5,364 nucleotides of DNA from contig SKJK01000128.1 in assembly GCA_007121995.1 (NCBI GenBank), positions 1 to 5,364 of the forward strand. The letters are read 5' to 3'. Source of the DNA: Desulfobulbaceae bacterium. GTDB lineage: Bacteria > Desulfobacterota > Desulfobulbia > Desulfobulbales > Desulfobulbaceae. The notes under the pieces are model-generated. The model was not told the DNA's origin and ran no database searches. It saw nothing but the letters and a program-made list of their open reading frames with translations. How positions within the stretch are numbered: position 1 is the first letter of the stretch; the number at the start of each line of letters is the position of its first letter. Shown here piece by piece: positions 1 to 4,181 of this stretch. The translations under genes and the position numbers were made by a program.

Positions 1-497
1 CCGCCGTCGTGCATGGGTGACGCCGGCAGGAAAATGGCCACCAGCAGTTCATGGCGCAGTCGGGCATCGAGGCGATGACCGGTGTCGATATAATCACGCA
101 GGCCCGTGCCCCGCTCGATGACGATGAGCGCCCCGATACGTCGGCGGGCCATGAAGGAGGCGGCGCGGACAATTTCTTCCAGGTCACGTTCGTCAACGTC
201 TTCGGCACGAAGAAACGGTGTCTTCCCCATCTGGGTCAGGGCGCGGCGGATGTCGGCCTGAAAGAGGATGACGATCACCAGCAGCATGGAGCCAAGAAAC
301 GTTTTAAAAAGCCAGTGCAGGGTCTGCAGATCGAACTTGCCGGACAAATAGTAAATGATAATAATAAAGGCAATGCCGGCCAGCATCTGGGCGGCCCGGG
401 TGCCGCGGATGATGAGGATGATCCGATAGATGATGTATGAAACCAGCGTAATGTCGATGAGGTCGAGCAGGCGCAGGGAGCGGAGTGTGTCAAGCAT
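1..497 (-). CDS. cdaA: Diadenylate cyclase CdaA (partial, N-terminal part)
   Basis: Reading leftward from ATG 497, the visible 165 residues match the CdaA family, which makes the second messenger c-di-AMP from two ATP at the inner membrane. The N-terminus has three hydrophobic segments at about residues 12-30, 38-52 and 66-80. They are followed by the linker with FQADIRRALTQMG (79-91) and the start of the DisA_N cyclase domain: EEIVRAASFMARRRIGALIV near 107-126 and a typical ERGTGL segment at 128-133. The window ends inside the catalytic motif, at SPMHDG (160-165). The next codon starts GG, so the motif reads Asp-Gly-Gly where Asp-Gly-Ala is more usual. The RHR motif and C-terminus lie outside the window. 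A stop codon at 504-506 in the same frame makes ATG 497 the first available start; its Shine-Dalgarno is weak. It is divergent from the nitroreductase gene. In many bacteria cdaA is followed by a YbbR-domain gene, which would lie to the left. Confidence 0.93.
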   Translation of the reverse strand, partial: MLDTLRSLRLLDLIDITLVSYIIYRIILIIRGTRAAQMLAGIAFIIIIYYLSGKFDLQTLHWLFKTFLGSMLLVIVILFQADIRRALTQMGKTPFLRAEDVDERDLEEIVRAASFMARRRIGALIVIERGTGLRDYIDTGHRLDARLRHELLVAIFLPASPMHDG

Positions 498-678
498 GCC
501 GGATCAGGAAGAAAGTTGTTTGATTGTGGACTGTCTTTTGATATGTAGCATGCCGACTGTGGATTGAACAGAAAAAATGCATTTTGGCCCCGACTACCTT
601 CTTTGGTTTGCTGATCGTCTGTCGGTGGAGTGCTGGTATTCGATTCCATCCACTTAAACCCCAACAAACCTTAAGCAA

Positions 679-1272
679 ATGATCAGAGAACTGGTGCGCA
701 CCACCCGAACAGTCCGTCGATTTCAGGAACAACGGGCCCTTGACCCCGTTGTGCTGCGGGAATGCATTGATTGTGCCCGCCTGGGAGGTTCGGCCCGTAA
801 CGCCCAAACACTGAAATATATGCTCGTCACCGAGGCCGGGCAGCGACAGGCCCTTTTTCCCTTGCTTGGCTGGGCCGGATATCTTGCCGACTGGCCCGGT
901 CCGGCACCGGGAGAGCGACCACCGGCCTATGCGGTCTGCCTGCTTGACAAAGGCCTGGTACGTGGCGCGGAGAGCGAAGTGTATTGTGACCTGGGGATCG
1001 CCACCCAGAATCTCCTCCTTGCCGCCGCCGAACAGGGGGTCTTTGGCTGCCGCATTGGTGCTTTTTCTTCCCAGGCGGTCCAGCGGTTACTGCAGATCGA
1101 CGATGGTTATGAGGCCCTGCTGATTATTGCCCTGGGGTACCCGGCCGAGACAGTTTCTCTGCAAGAGGTCGGCCCGGATGGAGATATCAGGTATTGGCGC
1201 GACGAGCAGGGCGGCCATCATGTGCCGAAAAGAGCCCTGGCTGCACTGCTGCTGAATCCACCTGCCCTGTAA
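679..1272 (+). CDS. Nitroreductase family protein (FMN-dependent oxidoreductase)
   Basis: A 197-residue cytosolic protein of the nitroreductase fold, whose members bind FMN and transfer electrons from NAD(P)H to nitro compounds, quinones or other acceptors as homodimers. Visible signatures are the N-terminal RTVRRF (10-15), which in the family binds FMN phosphate; SARNAQ (38-43), the usual S-x-x-N-x-Q type FMN contact; a long core helix with DLGIATQNLLLAAAEQG (104-120) followed by VFGCRIGAF (121-129); and the terminal LGYPAE (152-157), the typical end of the domain. Length is normal for the short subfamily. ATG 679 is the only sensible start, because a stop at 655-657 closes the frame upstream, but there is no clear Shine-Dalgarno. 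The physiological substrate cannot be told from sequence. The gene is followed 30 bp later by a small membrane protein gene and may be cotranscribed with it. Confidence 0.9.
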   Translation: MIRELVRTTRTVRRFQEQRALDPVVLRECIDCARLGGSARNAQTLKYMLVTEAGQRQALFPLLGWAGYLADWPGPAPGERPPAYAVCLLDKGLVRGAESEVYCDLGIATQNLLLAAAEQGVFGCRIGAFSSQAVQRLLQIDDGYEALLIIALGYPAETVSLQEVGPDGDIRYWRDEQGGHHVPKRALAALLLNPPAL

Positions 1273-1302
1273 TGCTTGTTTTCCTGATGGATCTGTATTG
1301 CT

Positions 1303-1689
1303 ATGTTGACAATTTTAGGACTGCTCTCTCTTTGCACCTTTATCGGCAGTCTGCTTGTTGTCCCCGTTCTTATCGGCCTGCTTCGGCCGGATTATTTCCT
1401 CAACCACTGGCAGCGGGTGGAGGCACGTCGCCGACGTCATCCCGCACTGAGTGTGACGATTTTTTTGGTGCGCAATGGGATCGGCCTGGTCCTGGTGGCT
1501 GCCGGGATTGCCATGCTGGTCCTTCCTGGACAGGGTCTGTTGACTATCCTGGTGGGGTTCTGTGTAATGGATTTTCCCGGGAAAAGACGATTAATAGATC
1601 GTCTGGTCTGTGAGCCCCACATCCAGCGGGCATTGAACTGGATACGCCGTAAAGCAGGGAAGCCGGAATTTGTCTTTCCGCCCAAGTGA
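1303..1689 (+). CDS. Small membrane protein, PGPGW family-like
   Basis: A 128-residue protein with three predicted membrane segments, at about residues 2-27, 52-73 and 77-90. Between the last two lies LPGQGLLTILVG (74-85), a recognisable variant of the Pro-Gly-x-Gly turn that names the PGPGW family of putative transmembrane proteins. It is followed by DFPGKRRL (90-97) and the amphipathic LNWIRRKAGKP (111-121), both typical of this small uncharacterised family. A basic stretch ARRRRH (41-46) between the first and second segments probably faces the cytoplasm. The function is unknown in the family. The start ATG 1303 lies 30 bp after the nitroreductase stop, and its Shine-Dalgarno is weak (GGA near 1289). 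The downstream 83-bp gap separates it from a convergent gene and shows no convincing terminator. Confidence 0.8.
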   Translation: MLTILGLLSLCTFIGSLLVVPVLIGLLRPDYFLNHWQRVEARRRRHPALSVTIFLVRNGIGLVLVAAGIAMLVLPGQGLLTILVGFCVMDFPGKRRLIDRLVCEPHIQRALNWIRRKAGKPEFVFPPK

Positions 1690-1772
1690 CTGCCAGGCAT
1701 GATGAATTGCCTACAACCTTTTCGCACTGACACAATTACCTGCAGCGACTTGGATCATGGCAATTATTTATG

Positions 1773-2204
1773 TCAATCGGATGCTGCCGCCACAGGTTCG
1801 GACCCCGGTCCAAGGGTCAGCAACTGCCACTCTGCCCAGCCGTTTTTATACCAATACATCGGTATGGTTATTCCCCATTCCTGGGCTTGCCGAATGGCGT
1901 GATACGCCCTTAACGCCCCTGAGCAGTAAAAGACTGCCACATCCTTGCCACTGAGAGCGGCAGACAAGTTGTCTTTGGTCATGCTGTTGGTGCTGTGATC
2001 AGGAGTAAAGTAGGACAGGTTCACTGCGCCGTGGATGTGTCCGCGGGCGAATTTATGCTGTGGTCGGTTATCGATGAATGCCGCTCCGTATTGTAAAAGA
2101 TACAACGTCTGTTGTCCATCGATAACGGGGACTGCGTTCTCTTGGGCGTTGGCACTGGTCGCCAGAAATATGGCCAGTGTCAGACTGTACAGAATGTTTT
2201 TCAT
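1773..2204 (-). CDS. Exported rhodanese-like (sulfurtransferase) domain protein
   Basis: A 143-residue protein with a clear Sec-type signal peptide: MKN, a hydrophobic core ILYSLTLAIFLAT, and a probable cleavage after SANA (residue 20). The mature part is a single rhodanese domain: FIDNRP (43-48), FARGHIHGAVNL (52-63), the active-site loop CSGALR (94-99) with catalytic Cys94 reached through VAVFY, and YKNGWAEW (119-126) near the end. Such domains carry a persulfide on the loop cysteine and move sulfane sulfur; the signal peptide places this one in the periplasm. The six-residue loop (Cys to Arg) is the length of classic sulfur-transferring rhodaneses, not the longer Cdc25-type loop. ATG 2204 is preceded by a purine-rich GAAAAG, with a good promoter further upstream (2290-2318). 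The donor and acceptor are unknown. The gene faces away from the TusA/DsrE operon across the intergenic region. Confidence 0.9.
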   Translation of the reverse strand: MKNILYSLTLAIFLATSANAQENAVPVIDGQQTLYLLQYGAAFIDNRPQHKFARGHIHGAVNLSYFTPDHSTNSMTKDNLSAALSGKDVAVFYCSGALRAYHAIRQAQEWGITIPMYWYKNGWAEWQLLTLGPGSEPVAAASD

Positions 2205-2274
2205 GTCTTTTCAAAGCCTGTCTCATTTAATGTGGTCATTATTTGTCGGATTGTCCCCAGACGGAGAGCTGAAG

Positions 2275-2286
2275 AACGGTTCCGTT
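2275..2286. repeat. Short palindrome AACGG-TT-CCGTT at the rhodanese start point
   Basis: The arms AACGG and CCGTT are perfect complements separated by 2 bp. They sit just downstream of the predicted -10 box and over the predicted transcription start of the rhodanese gene. That is a position where a dimeric repressor could act. The arms are short, so this could be chance; no known operator consensus is claimed. Confidence 0.3.
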
Positions 2287-2289
2287 TGA

Positions 2290-2318
2290 ATTGTATCCGG
2301 CTGCCACTAAGGTCGCAA
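2290..2318 (-). promoter_or_regulatory. Predicted sigma70-type promoter of the rhodanese gene
   Basis: On the minus strand a -35 element TTGCGA (plus-strand 2313-2318, 4 of 6 to consensus) is followed by exactly 17 bp and then a -10 element TACAAT (2290-2295, 5 of 6). Transcription would start near 2283, giving a leader of about 80 nt before ATG 2204. It is the best promoter-like match I found in the window. It is assigned by inspection only. Confidence 0.55.
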
Positions 2319-2408
2319 GGTTTTCGGCCATAAGTGCGGATATTGGCAAACGTTCACCTGCAGCAAGGTGCAAACTGTATGACCTGAGAGCAGAAAACCG
2401 TTACAGGA

Positions 2409-2435
2409 TTGATGGCACTTGGTTGTTTGTATAGT
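2409..2435 (+). promoter_or_regulatory. Possible promoter of the TusA/DsrE/MetE-like operon
   Basis: TTGATG (2409-2414) and TATAGT (2430-2435, 5 of 6 to the -10 consensus) are separated by 15 bp, which is shorter than the ideal 17. A start near 2442 would leave a leader of about 280 nt before ATG 2722. The -10 match and the AT-rich surroundings support it; the spacing argues against it. Confidence 0.3.
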
Positions 2436-2480
2436 AATTTTCTATTTTTCCTACTTGTTTTATCGATTTTAACTGTCAAT

Positions 2481-2510
2481 GTGATCTTTCTCTGGAAAAA
2501 AATAGATCAC
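2481..2510. repeat. Inverted repeat GTGATCT...AGATCAC
   Basis: A perfect 7-bp inverted repeat (2481-2487 and 2504-2510) with a 16-nt A/T-rich centre lies upstream of the operon. It could be a protein-binding site or a leader hairpin. The spacing does not fit a CRP site, despite the TGTGA half at 2480-2484. Confidence 0.4.
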
Positions 2511-2531
2511 CAGGGAACCGTGGTCCGCATT

Positions 2532-2577
2532 TAGGTTGAGTGTTGGTAAAACAAATGCTATCTATTTGCAAAACCTA
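2532..2577. repeat. Nested inverted repeats in operon leader
   Basis: The outer arms TAGGTT (2532-2537) and AACCTA (2572-2577) enclose inner arms CAAAT (2552-2556) and ATTTG (2564-2568) around a 7-nt loop. Either pair alone is short. Nested together in a leader they could fold as one interrupted hairpin. Confidence 0.3.
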
Positions 2578-2580
2578 TGT

Positions 2581-2600
2581 GCCCGGTGATTTTTTCGGGC
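2581..2600 (+). repeat. GC-rich hairpin with T-rich loop
   Basis: GCCCG (2581-2585) and CGGGC (2596-2600) can pair around a 10-nt loop ending in a run of T. The T-run lies inside the loop, not after the stem, so it is not a normal intrinsic terminator. It may be one element of a structured leader. Confidence 0.3.
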
Positions 2601-2659
2601 TCTGGTTCTGTGATGACCTTTGCGCGATGAGCATTGATAATTGTCTGAAACTGTGATCG

Positions 2660-2688
2660 CAGAAAGCGAGACCTGGATCCGCTTTCTG
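2660..2688 (+). promoter_or_regulatory. 9-bp perfect hairpin just upstream of the operon's first gene
   Basis: CAGAAAGCG (2660-2668) pairs perfectly with CGCTTTCTG (2680-2688) around an 11-nt loop, ending 33 nt before ATG 2722. It is the longest perfect inverted repeat I found in the window. It lies in the stretch that would be untranslated if the gene starts at ATG 2722. A role in leader-based control of translation or transcript stability is inference. No known riboswitch class was recognised. Confidence 0.45.
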
Positions 2689-2712
2689 GAACGACCCCTC
2701 GCAAGCAAGAAT

Positions 2713-2719
2713 AGAGAAG
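2713..2719 (+). promoter_or_regulatory. Shine-Dalgarno candidate for the first TusA-like gene
   Basis: AGAGAAG lies just before ATG 2722, with the AGAG core about 5 nt from the start. The match is imperfect and close, but better placed than the sequence before the alternative GTG 2653. It supports the chosen start together with the family alignment. Confidence 0.4.
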
Positions 2720-2721
2720 CT

Positions 2722-3009
2722 ATGGCAACCGGGCGGCCCGACTGGGCCTTTGATGATGAATTCGACGGTGGCGAAGAAACCTGTGGTCGGGTGATTGTCA
2801 ACCTGTACCTGTACATCCGCAACCAGGATCCGGGGTACCGCATCCTGGTTATTTCCAGGGATCCCGGGGCTCCTGTGGAACTGCCGGCCTGGTGCCGGAT
2901 GACCAATAACGAATTGACCGCGATGCAGCACCCCTACTACCTGATTACCCTGAAGCCGGCACACTCTATCCGAGGAATGACTGTGGAGCAGGACAGGGAT
3001 AGGCCCTGA
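2722..3009 (+). CDS. TusA-like sulfur-carrier protein (Cys-Gly variant)
   Basis: A 95-residue protein with the SirA/TusA fold, whose members carry sulfur as a cysteine persulfide and pass it between partners in the cytosol. Visible features are EFDGGEETCG (13-22) with candidate carrier Cys21, the helix after it, DPGYRILVI (36-44), DPGAPVELPAWCRM (48-61) with a conserved Trp-Cys-Arg, and HPYYLITLK (70-78). Classical TusA has Cys-Pro-x-Pro at the active site; here Cys21 is followed by Gly. The frame stays open to TTG 2641 (27 residues more), but I chose ATG 2722. In the third operon gene the equivalent cysteine is also exactly residue 21, the extra segment has no family resemblance, and its DNA contains a 9-bp hairpin. 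It opens a four-gene operon with DsrE, TusA-OsmC and MetE-like genes. The exact partner and cargo are unknown. Confidence 0.82.
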   Translation: MATGRPDWAFDDEFDGGEETCGRVIVNLYLYIRNQDPGYRILVISRDPGAPVELPAWCRMTNNELTAMQHPYYLITLKPAHSIRGMTVEQDRDRP

Positions 3010-3033
3010 AACGAACAAGAATGGCAACGATTG

Positions 3034-3045
3034 AGAGAGGAAAAG
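3034..3045 (+). promoter_or_regulatory. Strong Shine-Dalgarno for the DsrE-family gene
   Basis: The purine run AGAGAGGAAAAG lies 3 nt before ATG 3049, with the AGAGG core about 9 nt away. It fixes the start at 3049 and not at the in-frame TTG 3031, which lies before it. Confidence 0.75.
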
Positions 3046-3048
3046 AAT

Positions 3049-3414
3049 ATGGCTAATACATTTTGCGTGACCATCTCCCATTGCAGCACCGATCCGGACA
3101 AGGCCACCCTTGGTTTTGTGGTGGCCAATGCTGCCCAGGGCAGCGAGAAGCAAACCATGATTTTTTTGAGTTCAGACGGGGTGTACTGCGCAGTGCCCGC
3201 TGAAATGGCCAAAATCGATGAAGGCGCTCCGTTTGCCCCCCTGCAAGACCTGGTGGAAAAATTCATCAAGGCCGGCGGCATGATTTATGTCTGCACGCCC
3301 TGCATGAAAAAACGTGGGATTGCCGAGGCTGACCTTATTCAAGGGGCCACGCCTGCTGGTGGTGCTGCCCTGGTGGAATGGCTGGCAAACGGTTCACCTG
3401 CCGTGGCATACTGA
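3049..3414 (+). CDS. DsrE-family sulfur relay protein
   Basis: A 121-residue cytosolic protein of the DsrE/DsrF/TusD-like (DsrEF) fold. It has an alternating beta/alpha layout: FCVTISH at the N-terminus, TLGFVVANAA (20-29) as the first helix, MIFLSSDGVYCAV (37-49), LVEKFIKAGGMIYVC (68-82), then CTPCMKKRG (82-90) with Cys82 and Cys85, and GATPAGGAALVEWL (99-112) close to the C-terminus. In related relay proteins a cysteine in the loop after the VC-type strand carries persulfide, so Cys82 or Cys85 is the likely carrier. The length is normal and no signal peptide is seen. It starts 39 bp after the TusA-like gene with its own strong ribosome binding site, and ends 25 bp before the TusA-OsmC fusion. 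It is too divergent to be called DsrE of the dsrEFH set; the members DsrF and DsrH are absent here. Confidence 0.88.
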   Translation: MANTFCVTISHCSTDPDKATLGFVVANAAQGSEKQTMIFLSSDGVYCAVPAEMAKIDEGAPFAPLQDLVEKFIKAGGMIYVCTPCMKKRGIAEADLIQGATPAGGAALVEWLANGSPAVAY

Positions 3415-3423
3415 GCAAATCGA

Positions 3424-3430
3424 GAGGAGA
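3424..3430 (+). promoter_or_regulatory. Shine-Dalgarno for the TusA-OsmC fusion gene
   Basis: GAGGAGA within 3424-3430 lies 9 nt before ATG 3440. It selects this start over upstream starts from 3314 on in the same frame, which would overlap the DsrE gene by about 100 bp. Confidence 0.7.
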
Positions 3431-3439
3431 TCTACTCCC

Positions 3440-4177
3440 ATGGATTTTGATGTCAATTCGGTCAATCCGGATATGGTTTTTGATGGCGGTGACCTCGACT
3501 GCGGCTCCGGTCTGATTCTGCTCATCAGGGAAAACATGCTCAAGGTCCCTGTGGATGGGATTCTGGAAATGCGCAGTCGGGAACCCACCGTTGCCGACGA
3601 CCTGCCGCCCTGGTGCAGAATGGCTGGTCATGTGTATATCGGCAAGGTCGACGGGCAAGGATTCATGCGCTATTTTGTCAGACGGGGGCAGGGCGTTCAG
3701 GAAGATGCCGAAGCCCTCGATCGGGATAAACAGGAGGCGAAACAGTATCAGTGGCGGCTCAGGGCCCGGTCAACTGGCCATCTGAAATCGACCATCTATG
3801 CCAGAAATTTTTCTTTCCACATCGGTCAACCGACCAGTTTTGAGGAAAGGGACGAACAACCCTGCGCCATTGAATATCTTTTTGGCGCCCTGGCCGGTTC
3901 TCTGACCACCGCTTTTGCCACTGAATGTGCCCGGGAAAATCTGGACGTCGATGATATTGAAATCTCGTTGAGTGGTTCCCTGCACAATGTGCTGGCCCAT
4001 TTAGGCCTTGAGGAGGGGGACCCTTCCGTGCAGCGCATAGAACTCAAATGCTTTGCCGCGACCTTTGCCGATGAGGAGGAGGTCAGGGCCGCCTGGCAAC
4101 GGACAGTGCAACGCTCACCAATAGTGGCGACGCTGGCCAAGGCAGTGGATTTGCAGATCAATCTGGCTTTGGTATGA
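3440..4177 (+). CDS. TusA-like / OsmC-like two-domain fusion protein
   Basis: A 245-residue protein with two domains. Residues 1-82 repeat the architecture of the first operon gene: FDGGDLDCG (14-22) with Cys21, DDLPPWCRMAGH (53-64) with Cys59, and the end strand YFVRRG. A charged linker (84-103) leads to an OsmC-like domain (about 105-245): RLRARSTGHLKSTIYARNFSFHIGQP, the central helix CAIEYLFGALAGSLTTAFATECA (142-164) and AWQRTVQRSPIVATLAKAV (219-237). OsmC/Ohr proteins are thiol peroxidases that use one cysteine in the central helix and one before a proline near the C-terminus. By eye those positions are Ser154 and Ser226 here, so peroxidase activity is doubtful. Other cysteines (142, 163, 204) remain. 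The domain may serve as a scaffold or partner for the TusA domain. The stop is 4 bp before the MetE-like gene, suggesting translational coupling. Confidence 0.85.
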   Translation: MDFDVNSVNPDMVFDGGDLDCGSGLILLIRENMLKVPVDGILEMRSREPTVADDLPPWCRMAGHVYIGKVDGQGFMRYFVRRGQGVQEDAEALDRDKQEAKQYQWRLRARSTGHLKSTIYARNFSFHIGQPTSFEERDEQPCAIEYLFGALAGSLTTAFATECARENLDVDDIEISLSGSLHNVLAHLGLEEGDPSVQRIELKCFAATFADEEEVRAAWQRTVQRSPIVATLAKAVDLQINLALV

Positions 4178-4181
4178 CAAT

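Larger units (their letters stand above)
2205..2721. other. 517-bp intergenic region between rhodanese gene and TusA/DsrE operon
   Basis: No convincing gene lies here. The short open frames on both strands have no family resemblance. The left part holds the rhodanese promoter and palindrome (2275-2318). The middle, about 2420-2580, is clearly richer in A and T than the coding regions. A plus-strand -10-like TATAGT occurs at 2430-2435. From 2481 to 2688 there are four successive inverted repeats, listed separately, which would all lie in the 5' leader of the operon if transcription starts near 2442. The frame entering the first operon gene is open back to a TTG at 2641, directly after a stop codon, but the translated start is more likely ATG 2722. 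Confidence 0.6.

Noticed and set aside
51..440. A 129-residue plus-strand open frame opposite cdaA.
   Set aside because: It is the shadow of the clearly recognisable CdaA on the minus strand and has no family resemblance of its own.
1690..1772. A terminator between the two convergent genes.
   Set aside because: Only a 5-bp AGGCA/TGCCT pair and a distant AATTGCC/GGCAATT repeat are present, with no T-run after a stem on either strand.
2413..2428. TGGCAC followed by TTGTTT, resembling a sigma54 promoter.
   Set aside because: The spacing is one base short and the -12 GC dinucleotide is missing.
2480..2510. TGTGATC...GATCAC as a CRP/FNR-type site.
   Set aside because: The half-sites are 16 bp apart, much too far for CRP or FNR dimers.
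2581..2600. An intrinsic terminator or attenuator in the operon leader.
   Set aside because: The T-run is in the loop, not downstream of the stem, so it would not terminate in the usual way on the plus strand.
3007..3048. The TGA ending the first TusA-like gene is in frame with the DsrE gene, with 13 open codons between them, so readthrough would give a TusA-DsrE fusion.
   Set aside because: There is no stem-loop after this TGA, the position is in a charged tail with no expected cysteine, and the DsrE gene has its own strong Shine-Dalgarno and ATG. The matching frame is likely chance.
2575..3153. A 192-residue minus-strand open frame across the first operon genes.
   Set aside because: It overlaps two recognisable plus-strand genes and has a composition typical of an antisense shadow.
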